DNA from: Pectinophora gossypiella
Taxonomy: Eukaryota; Arthropoda; Insecta; Lepidoptera; Gelechiidae
Length of the DNA stretch: 64,000 nt
Assembly: GCF_024362695.1 (NCBI RefSeq)
Contig: NC_065415.1
Span: 13,619,438 to 13,683,437 of the forward strand
Direction of reading: 5' to 3'
The notes beneath the pieces were generated by a model that did not search any database, was not told the DNA's origin, and saw only the letters and a list, made by a program, of their open reading frames with translations. This document shows, piece after piece, positions 30,641-39,700 of the stretch (position 1 is its first letter; each line of letters begins with the position of its first letter). Made by a program: the position numbers and the translations under genes.

Positions 30641-31098
30641 CAATCTCACCTGATGGTATCTAAGGGACGATGTTGTCTATCTCGGTGTCGCTCAGCGGGC
30701 AATGGAGAGAGCTATGCTCGGTATTTCCCTGCTCGATCGAATCAGAAATGAGGAGATCCGCAGGAGAACTAAAGTCACATAGCTCGGAGAATTGCAAAGC
30801 TGAAGTGGCAGTGGGCAGGACACATAGCGAGGAGAACCGATGGCCGATGGGGCGGAAAGGTTCTAGAATGGCGACCACGTGTCGGACGACCCTCAGTGGG
30901 TAGGCCCGCTACAAGGTGGACCGACGATCTGGTGAAGGTCGCGGGAAGCCACTGGATGCGGGCAGCGCAGGACCGATCGTCGTGGAGATCCTTGGGGGAG
31001 GCCTATGCCCAGCAGTGATGATGATGATGTTGTCTAGGGTGGATCGCACTTACCTAGTAGATAAATGCCTATTCACTCTAGCCTTGAAGAGTCCTAGA
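30640..31098. repeat. Repeat Q, split by an RTE LINE
   Basis: 'accacaatctcacctgatgg' before and 'cttacctagtagataaatgc', 'cctattcactctagccttga' after the LINE match the uninterrupted copy at 58735-58845. Confidence 0.8.
30680..31025 (+). pseudogene. RTE-type LINE C-terminus with (ATG)n tail
   Basis: Reads 'AMERAMLGISLLDRIRNEEI' then, after a small deletion that shifts frame near 30777, 'IARRIAKLKWQWAGHIARR', 'DGRWGGKVLEWRPR', 'TRWTDDLVKVAGSHWMRAAQ' and stop at 31016-31018, followed by (ATG)n. This is the standard C-terminal region of RTE/BovB-like endonuclease-reverse transcriptases in Lepidoptera. The target duplication GATGTTGTCTA at 30669-30679 and 31026-31036 is perfect, so the 5' truncation happened at insertion. 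Confidence 0.9.
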
Positions 31099-31099
31099 T

Positions 31100-31335
31100 T
31101 ATAACGAGTTGGAAAAACGAAACGACGGCAGACAGTTGCAGTCCTTCGCTGTTCGCATCAAAAAGGAAGAGACATATTGGTGGTATATCCACAAGAATCC
31201 GTGAAAACCGTGTTCGGAGAGCCCGTAACTTATATTGTAGGCATAGGTTCGAATCCTGTTTTAGGCTCTAAATCACACCAATCAAAGATCATAGATAAAT
31301 AATTGCTATCACGTGGTTTCCTGGATTTGTTAATG
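31100..31335. other. Non-coding, nothing recognised
   Basis: No supported feature. Confidence 0.35.
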
Positions 31336-31344
31336 GCAATGTGC

Positions 31345-31560
31345 TCGCCCCCTATGGAAGACTCGACACAAGCCCTCCTACAACTATACGTTTAATTCTG
31401 CTGGCCAGTTATTCTGTGCGCCATGTGGCCGAACCTTCAAATCGAAGTTCGGTTTTGCTAGCCACATTAGAGCCTATCATAACGTCGACCTGGGATAGAC
31501 ATTTAGGAGTCGCCGTCGCCGGACACGGCTTGGATGATATGGTGGTGGTGTTGGTGGCTC
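31345..31560 (+). pseudogene. LINE C-terminal C2H2 finger and 3' UTR
   Basis: In one frame it reads 'FCAPCGRTFKSKFGFASHIR' then AYHNVDLG and stop. That is a classical C-x2-C-x12-H-x4-H finger of the kind found at the end of some lepidopteran LINE ORFs. The UTR that follows ('gtcgccgtcgccggacacgg', then TGG/TGA-rich repeats) fits an RTE-like tail. The upstream part is lost. Confidence 0.6.
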
Positions 31561-31924
31561 GCCCTCTATTATATGGGAGTTAAACATAGCTGGCGAGGAG
31601 TGGATTTTTATACTGTACACCACTGCCTACCCCTTCGAAGACAAATGCGTGATGCTATGTTAGAACTGGGGAGTAAGCCAAGTTGCAAACGATTATGACC
31701 AATCACAGGGAATGATAAAAAAATAATGTATGGAATTGACATAAAAAAAGATTTATTTCTTTTACAGAAATTAAATTTTAAATAATGATTTTGGATACCC
31801 CTTTTCAATAAAAATAATTTAGAATTAAACTTTGTGTAAAATAAAAGTTACTTTCAATTAATAAATAGTTTTTTAACTATTTCCTGTATTGCATCAAAAA
31901 TTATATAATATAATATACCAAGTA
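31561..31924. other. AT-rich non-coding, nothing recognised
   Basis: No supported feature. Confidence 0.4.
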
Positions 31925-31927
31925 TTA

Positions 31928-32398
31928 TTTTACTTATTGTAAATTTACCGCTTTTGAGGAGCTCGGTGGCGCAGCGGTTAACGCGCTCGGTCTGCGATTG
32001 TTGAAGTTAAGCAACTTTCGCAAAGGCCGGTCATAGGATGGGTGACCACAAAAAAAAAGTTTTCATCTCGAGCTCCTCCGTGCTTCGGAAGGCACGTTAA
32101 GCCGTTGGTCCCGGCTGCATTAGCAGTCGTTAATAACCATCAATCCGCACTGGGCCCGCGTGATGGTTTAAGGCCCGATCTCCCTATCCATCCATAGGGA
32201 AGGCCCGTGCTCCAGCAGTGGGGACGTTAATGGGCTGGTGATGATGATGATGAAATTTACCGCAATTAGCACTAACCACTAGGCCGTACAAACAAGGAGC
32301 GCTGAGGGTTCACACCCGGTACAAATCTTAAGTCAACAGGCCTCAGGGGGGCCATTTGGGCGCGAACCTCAGGGCATCGTCTGAGAAGTACCAAGTGA
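31928..32398 (-). mobile_element. LINE-E 3' end, host of a SINE-C insertion
   Basis: 31928-31951 ('ttacttattgtaaatttacc') and 32253-32398 ('gcgctgagggttcacacccg', 'caacaggcctcag', 'gcgaacctcagggcatcgtc') are the two halves of a minus-strand LINE-E copy. It is more diverged than others, consistent with its being the older layer. Confidence 0.82.
31952..32252 (+). mobile_element. SINE-C, full length, tRNA/5S chimeric head
   Basis: Same structure as the 8033 copy: TGGCGCAGCGG box A, 5S-like 'gaagttaagcaac' and 'ggatgggtgacca', shared core, 'atcaatccgcactgggcccg', (GATGAT)n tail. Flanked by the 11-bp duplication AAATTTACCGC (31941-31951 and 32253-32263) inside LINE-E. The two full copies are very similar, so the family was recently active. 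Confidence 0.93.
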
Positions 32399-32399
32399 G

Positions 32400-32750
32400 C
32401 AAAAAGTAAAATAAGCCGAATTGTGTGTGACGTTATGCATTTCAACGGCGCTTGCCAATCTCTCCTCAAGATCATTACCTAAAATCAAAAGAACGGAACA
32501 AAATAACAATTTAACTCCATAATGTGTTTCAAAAAAGAACGGATTCAATTCCGTTGTCCTCATTTCCTCGTGAAAAAAAAACGAACACTCTCGTCCCTTG
32601 TCGTTCGGAACGTAATTATCCAACCCAATTTGCTGCGAGCATCGCTAAATGAAGAAGTGGGACTCTTAATCCGGATGAGTTTCCAACGATACGCACCTTT
32701 GATTTTTTCTTTTGATACCTACAATTTATTATTATTAGACATTTTTGTAT
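32400..32750. other. Non-coding, nothing recognised
   Basis: Overlapping open frames on both strands without motifs. Confidence 0.35.
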
Positions 32751-32751
32751 G

Positions 32752-32832
32752 ATTATCACGTGCTCAACGGCGTAGGAAAACATCGTGAGGAAACCCACAA
32801 TCCCGAGGAATGCATTTTTCAGGTTACGTGAC
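32752..32832 (+). mobile_element. SINE-D fragment
   Basis: 'ttatcacgtgctcaacggcg', 'aggaaaacatcgtgaggaaa', 'cccacaatcccgagg'. It then runs into repeat R. Confidence 0.8.
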
Positions 32833-32837
32833 AGGGC

Positions 32838-32952
32838 ATATCGCGTACACGCGCAACTGTGTGTGTGCCGCCTAACCCGCATACGATTGAAGACTAAAGT
32901 AAGACCGAGAGGGGTGAGGTAAACCTAGTTCAGCCGCTGGTGGGGAGCGGAG
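32838..32952. repeat. Dispersed repeat R
   Basis: Inverted relative to 18780-18958: 'atacgattgaagactaaagt' and 'ctggtggggagcggagagtt'. Confidence 0.65.
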
Positions 32953-32954
32953 AG

Positions 32955-33368
32955 TTGACGTTATATGCGTAGTAGGTATTATTTATTTCAAGTATATCTG
33001 TTTGTCACTTTTTAGATTCTCAGGCGCGTTCCACTAATCCCGTTCAAATATTTTCATTTTCTCTCGCTACCACATAGAAACACACTTTACACGTTTAAAA
33101 CAAATACGTGTTAAAGTAACTTTATTTTTAATATATTCACCAATCTAACTGCTCCTGCGAACATGGCAGTGATCTAAAATCAGGTCACATCCATCCTTTG
33201 GGAGGCATGCCTGATACCAGACTGAAAACTGTAATTCGGTTGGTTCTCTTGGGAACCACAGTAACAAAAGTGTAACACGATCAATGAGGGACTTTAACAA
33301 AAAAAAATACAGATGGCGCGGTAGACCTGACTTCTACGCGATAATTCCCTATTTTTTCGTTGCTCGGG
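32955..33368. other. Non-coding, nothing recognised
   Basis: No supported feature. Confidence 0.35.
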
Positions 33369-33370
33369 TA

Positions 33371-33492
33371 CGGTCACGAGTACTAATATGTATATACTTT
33401 GGTACCATGTCACATTAACTTTTTTGACAAATTAAACCGTAAGTCTCATTAAATGTGATTCTAAAGTGGGTACATGATATTACTCACGACTG
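33371..33492. mobile_element. MITE-I, internally shortened
   Basis: CGGTCACGAG ... CTCACGACTG with TA on each side (33369-33370 and 33493-33494). About 23 bp shorter than the 3238 copy. Confidence 0.88.
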
Positions 33493-33529
33493 TACACATT
33501 TATTAAAAAATATAATGTAATGGCAGGGG

Positions 33530-33690
33530 CTTGTTCGCAAAAAAACGTTGAACGCAAGCGCCGGCGCCGCGCACGTTCGGCTTTCGGCAGCCGGCCAGCG
33601 CTGGCGTCGCGTCGCCGCGTCGTCGACGTCGCGTCAACGTTGCGCGGACGCTGACACGACGACGACGCTCGAAAGACGCTAGTGTAGGGA
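33530..33690. other. CpG-dense block
   Basis: About 160 bp extremely rich in CGACG/GCGTCG motifs, with 'aaaacgttgaacgc' at one end and 'cgcgtcaacgttgcgcg' inside. Not a recognisable gene. Possibly a GC-rich MITE or a regulatory CpG cluster. Confidence 0.35.
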
Positions 33691-33699
33691 TCTCTAACT

Positions 33700-34960
33700 T
33701 TTGATTTACAATTGTTTGAGAACTTTTACTGCTAAAGTACTCAGAACCTCGAAGTTCTGACATGGTTCCTCAATGTGAATGCACATAAAGTAAGGTTATG
33801 GTTAAGTAATAGGGATGCCACAGATAATTTCCCGCTAAATGAAACTCAACTGCAATATTATTTGAGATGTTTTTATTACTGAAATCAGAATAATTTACAT
33901 TGTAAAAAATACACACACTCCAATTCAATAGTAACACTAAGGTTAACATTTCAGCTTAATTTGGTTCTATTTTACATTTTTTTATTAATATAGCTTTTTA
34001 ACATTTACGAGTATTGTTATTTTTAGATATTTTCTTGATAATTTTAAAGTGTAGAAAAGAAACTATGTTGAACTTAAAGGTGCTCCCTTACTAGGAACAT
34101 TCGCGTGAAATGTAACGTTTTTGAGCATTACATTACAATACTGCATAATTATCTGCTTATTAGCAGTTCTCGTCCCTCATCGATGTAATTCTCGGATCTA
34201 TAACACTACACTGCAGGCGAATGTTCGCGGTGAGGGAGTACCGGGCCTTTATGCAATTCGAGTCGAAACATTTTCTTTCAATTTTGACTAATTTCTTTGG
34301 CATTTCTTGTTCCGCGTGATTAGTGATGTTCTTTAACTTATCGATAGTCGGTACGGGTTAAGCTTAAGCCAATGACATAATAGTCATATCAAAACTAGAA
34401 ACGTGTGAGGTACAAAATTTTAAACGTCTAGTTCAGTAGCCGGACAATCAAGAACTACAGCTACAAGAGGATCGAAACACCAAATCGCTAAATAATTAAG
34501 CCTTTTAAAAACCGATCCCACATCGATAAGTTTGCCATCTCCCTTATTTCACAATGTTTTAACGTAAAAATGGAATTCATGCAAACAGACGCAACGCGTT
34601 TCAAAATAAAAAGCAACGTCATTCAGTCGCTAATAAAGTCGGAAATCTCACAGAAGGCTTTGTGACCTAACTAATAGGTATCTTATTTATACTTACCTAC
34701 ATCATTACATATTGTTTTTACACTTATCAGTATGAAAAATAAAAGCTGTATCTTTGGATTCATTTTACACAGACTAAAACAGTTAGCTACTCTTTATTGA
34801 ATTACTGTCACAATGTTAAAGTACTTACTTAAACGATATGTATTTTTTTAAACTAAGTATACAAAATTGTCTGTTTCTTATTGTGATGATTGTGGTATAT
34901 GTTAGTATGAAATGAACTTGTGGTAGGTACTACCGATTTGTAGTATTTGTAGTAACATAA
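33700..34960. other. Non-coding AT-rich stretch, nothing recognised
   Basis: About 1.25 kb with no supported gene or repeat match. Confidence 0.4.
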
Positions 34961-34965
34961 TTATT

Positions 34966-35385
34966 TCTCCTAATTTTATTTTAAGTTATACCTGTCATTT
35001 TCTTATCCGCCGAGAGTGAAAAGGACAGTTTATAAACAGTTGAAAGAAAAAGAAAAAGAAAAAAGCACTACCGACAATCTAAGAGCGTAGTTCTTAAATT
35101 TAGAGAGAGTTTTTTATGGAAACATGTAAATTTTAGGTCGTAATTTTACGTTTAGGAACGTTGGCGTGAACTCGACAGAATTAAGCCGACAACACCCGTC
35201 AGTTTGTATACCAGTGAGTTGCAAATTTGTTTCATCCGGATGATTGTTTAATTTACTTAATCATTTTAAAATTAATAGCTTTGACTCTTTCGTCTCTTTT
35301 CTTTTTGGCAGGAAAAAAATGACAGGTAGATATAACTTAAACTAAAATTAGGAAATGAATGCTGGAATCAACACCAGTATTTAAC
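34966..35385. mobile_element. MITE-K, old copy with repeat-J scrap
   Basis: Left arm 'ttttaagttatacctgtcat', 'tttcttatccgccga' and right arm 'atgacaggtagatataactt', 'actaaaattagg', 'aatgctggaatcaacacca' are diverged MITE-K ends. 35060-35110 holds 'ctaccgacaatctaagagcg' from repeat J. Confidence 0.65.
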
Positions 35386-36256
35386 CACCCGTAAATGATG
35401 AAGGGTGAAGTTATGGTATTCAATATTACGTCAATAAGCAACAGACATTTTATCCTCCCAAAATATTGTCAGGGAACTATGTAATATAAGAAATATAGAA
35501 TAGGTACAAACATCAAATGAATATATATTATATTTTTTTAACTTTTATAGCATAAGACACGATATCCCTTTGTACTAGAGCAGAAGATTGTAAATAAAAC
35601 ATTTCTAGCTACGACAAAATAAATATCAATTATGCTACAAAATACACGAGGAAGATGTTTTGAATAATTGATCTTAATGGATGGTAATATGAGGGTAACG
35701 AGGATACATGGGAATTATTGGGAAAAAATAGATGCCAAAGTCAAGTTTTTACTTAAAATCCTATATCTTAATACCTAACGATAATTGACAAAGAAACGAA
35801 AATGTATGAAGAAGCTTAACTAGGTACAGCCGAAAACAACCGAATTCTATCTATTCCGAACATCGACAGTCTCTTACTAATTTATTTTATACAACAATTT
35901 TATTGATTTATTTTTACACGCCACCAATTTACAGTTGAACAGAAAGGTCATTATTGTTGGAATAAACAAAAATTATACCATTGGACGGACAGACACAGAT
36001 GCGAATGAAACTGAACTTAATAATGAAAATGAAAAGGAAAGTGCAGAGAAATATAAACTTAAAACTCGAACAAACGTAAGAGCTGCCATTGTAGTCACTA
36101 GTCCCACTGTAGTCGAATTACATAATCTCCGAAAAGCTAAACGCTTTGATGCTGGGATATGAACCAGTCAGAATTATGATAATTCGCCTGAAGATTGAAG
36201 CATCTCAACAACACTAGCCGTGCCGAATATTGCATTGGATGAACCTAGGACCAATG
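35386..36256. other. Non-coding, downstream of the spondin gene
   Basis: The open frame at 35935-36162 is low-complexity (Glu/Asn/Lys/Thr) and unsupported. Confidence 0.35.
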
Positions 36257-36262
36257 TTTATT
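36257..36262 (-). promoter_or_regulatory. Candidate polyadenylation signal for the spondin gene
   Basis: AATAAA on the minus strand, about 215 bp downstream of the TAA that ends the thrombospondin-repeat exon. It fits a terminal exon ending here, but the assignment is by position only. Confidence 0.4.
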
Positions 36263-36477
36263 TCGGTTGGATATTTATCTTTAGTTTTACTGTCAAAATG
36301 AAGTATCATAGATCCTTGAAAGAAAGAAGGAAATAAGAAAGAATATATCTACTATTATATTCTTCATAGATTCGATGAAGCTGCAGCAATAAATGAAGGC
36401 TTTTCACCTGAAATAGAACTAGTGACAGTAAATGGCAATACATTTTTGAAATCGGCCTGACTCATCAGGATTACATA

Positions 36478-36707
36478 TTACGTCAGATTCTCACGCCAGT
36501 CGGGGGTCTCATGCCAATCTGGTGGTAAGGTTGCGGTGCAACTGGTGGTACACCATCGGGACTGTGTGGTTGGTGGACATGGGTTGCCATCTGGCTTTGG
36601 CTGGCGAAGGATCTTGCGTTTGCGCACGATTGTGCCGAAGCAGCCGCCGTCGTGACCCCGACATGAACTCCAATCGCCCCACTGCGATACTCGGCAGTCC
36701 CGCTGCT
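36478..36707 (-). CDS. Spondin exon F (thrombospondin type-1 repeat, probable last exon)
   Basis: 230 bp. Acceptor CCTGTCACAG, phase 1 in. It encodes 'DCRVSQWGDWSSCRGHDGGC', then 'GTIVRKRKILRQPKPDGNPC', 'SRWCTTSC' and a 20-residue tail to TAA. The W-x2-W-x2-C motif, the R-x-R strand and six cysteines define the repeat. A GTGAGA at about 36484-36489 could serve as a donor instead of reading to the stop. Confidence 0.92.
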
Positions 36708-39700
36708 CTGTGACAGGAAAAAAAAATGTCATCATCATCTCTTTAGTGTTAACCCGTTATCACGGGACCGCTTACGTGAAGATATTTTCATGGAAAATAA
36801 ATATTAATCCAGAAAAGTAACCAGGCTGACTTCGATAACGAGAAAAGAAAGTTAAACAGTGAAGCATTTCTAAATAGACATCTGTGACAATTTATGGATG
36901 CAAATCTGAATTGTATCACCACCACATTGGTAGTGTCAAGCAAGTCCCATACTTACTCCAGCAACAAGCAAATATCTCTCTTTTTGTGAGCTCTTTAAAT
37001 CATAGTGCATTAACTTGATTATGAACTTAAACGTCACTTCCGTTTAGGCGAGATTTAAATCACAATTATCTCTAGCTCCCTCACTTTAATCTGCTATTGC
37101 TGTTATTACACAAACATAAACAGCCTAGGTATAAAATGACGCACTGTTGGGGATATGCTCCACCTTTCTCTTTCATTGCGTTTTGGTGGAGGAGTTTTAC
37201 GTGGATTAATAAAAAATCTTACTTGATCTTTTCCGCTTCCTCCTCTCAGCAGGGTCGGCGTTGTCGTCAGCGTGGAGCCTGCGCCGGCGCCGCGCCCGGT
37301 ACCGCCGCGCGAGACTCCTCAGCGCTGACCGCTCGCTCGCTGTCGGCCCCGATGATGGAAGCTGATTCGCTGACCGCGGCTCTTCTGTTGTATTGCCCGT
37401 AGTATTGGTTCTGGATTAAATATGTACATTTAGAGATACAAAAACTTTTACCTGTAAACCCTCACGGAATGAACAGAGACACAAATAATCACAAAATAAC
37501 CTGCAAGCAATTTGGTTACGAAGACCAGAGATGGATGTGATAAATCATAAGTATGGAAACAGGTGACTAGCACCCTAGAACATAACAGAATACACAATCA
37601 GTAAAAGTCTTGAATAAATATAGGTACCTATAATAATTTCACCACTGTTTACAAATAATTCGCTGGGCTCAATGACTGTTCTTTTGCTCTTTGATTGTAC
37701 CTATATTTATAGTAAACAAGTTTATCCACTTACAGAGAATAATACGCGTACGAAGAATCCGGTGTCGTCAATGAACCTTGGGCGTAGATCCTCGGAGCCT
37801 GCTCTGCTCGTTCCACTTCCTCAGCGATGGACAACGCTCTATTGCCGTCAAGCACGTCAATGCTGTTATGGCTCAGCTTGTCCAACTGAAGAACGTCGTA
37901 TTTCTGGTCATCGCTGCTGCGGTGGAAGACTTCGGAGAGTTCGTATTCGCGGAGCTAGAGAGAAACAAATCATTATGAACAAAACGGCAAAATGGCGGTT
38001 TTTGTGGAAATCTGATGACGTCATCAGAAGAACTCTGCCCGTAATGCAACTGGATAGCATCCGAATTATTTTAAGTAACAAAACAAAAAACGATCTTCTT
38101 TGTTACTGGCAATAAATTTATTTTATTCTTATTTTTTGTTCTAATGACTGATTATAATCACTACATCACTACATAGAACATAGTATAAAACAAAGTCGCT
38201 TTTTCTGTCCCTATATCCCTATGTACAGTCATGATGAGCAATATAATGTACCCACTTTAGGACTCTGTCACACTAACATATTTGACATTTAGTGAAACTT
38301 ACAGTTCAATTTGTCAAAAAAGTTAATATGACATGGTACCAAAGTGTATTCATATTAATGCTCGTGACCGTACGCTTAAATCTTTAAAACTACGCAACGG
38401 ATTTTGATGCGGTTTTTTTTAATGGATAGAGTGATTCAAGAGGAAGGTTTATATTTGTAATAACATCCATTAAACAGTGGAGAAATAATGTTATTTTAGA
38501 GGTTTTTAATGTGATGTCGTAAATAATTTAATTTTTCTTCAGCATTGCATACGAGCGAAGCCGGGTCGCTAATTCCATATAAAAATGAAAATTTCGAGGC
38601 GGAAAAAAATCGGTTTGCTAGCACCCGTGTTTTTAATTTTCTTCATTATTTATTTGTAATAATGATCCTACTTACCTTAATAAACTGGAAAGTGGCAATC
38701 GGCGGTAGTCGTCTCAAGTGCGGGTAGAAGAAAGATCCGGCAGGATGTGAAGGATATTTGGACGTGATGCGGTAAGCTACTCCTTGAGGGGCTGTGGGCC
38801 AGTTCGGAGCAGTGAATGTGAACCCATTGTCGGTTCCGGCGTCCAGTGGATCCACCTGGGAATGACAATTACTTTAGCACTAGGGTACGAAGTTCCGGAG
38901 TAGTTAGTGTTCTTAATTGTAAAAACTGGGCATGTGTTGGGTGTAAATTCTGGTAGGGTTCCGTTAACAGAACAAAAGCTCACGACTAAATATCCCAATT
39001 GCGGTAGTCAGAGGTACATCTACCGCAAGATGATCTACCTAAGTATTCGCACCTCACCGAGCTCTCAGTAAGACTAATATTTCGACATCATTAAATTTTT
39101 GAATATAAAATTTCCTGAATTGATTAAAATTGCATTAATCCTTTCACGAACAGAGACCATGGGTCATTGATGGTTCATAATAGGTAATATGACACCTTGG
39201 AATCGGAACGTCCGTAGACGTTCTGTCCTTGAAAGTATTAAATTGCATTTTCCTCTAGCCAAAGGTTGCCAGGAAGAAAATGTTTGTATCTTTACGTGTC
39301 CGTTGTGCTCATTATATTTTCGCATTAATCGCAATAACATGGTTGTGCTTACTGTATAAGACAATTTTACTTACATATTTTACAATGTAAAACAATTTTG
39401 ACAAACTACGGTTACGAAAAAATTACAACGGTTCCGTTTTCGCCAATTTGGCTAGGGAACCCTAAAAGCAAGTTTGCAAATTAAAGTTTGTGGGCAAAGT
39501 TCTGCCGCCGTTGTGGAAGTGAGGGTGAGAGTGGAAACTGTTGGAATTATTTTTATTACCCTCGTAACATTGAGGTAACTAATGGCCTTTGTGGTCCAGT
39601 GGTTGAGCGTTGGACTCACGATCCGGAGGCCCCGGGTTCGAACCCCGGTAGGGGCATGTCCCTAGTTTGGTTAGGACATTACAGGCTGATCACCTGATTG

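Noticed and set aside
30015..30663. Two overlapping ~110-codon plus frames
   Set aside because: They begin in repeat M, end in repeat Q, overlap in different frames and have no motif.
33503..33763. 86-codon minus frame through the CpG block
   Set aside because: Arg/Ala-rich translation of GACG-type repeats; no domain or splice context.
39592..39660. Possible tRNA gene
   Set aside because: It is the SINE-A head; the shared SINE core and a SINE tail follow.
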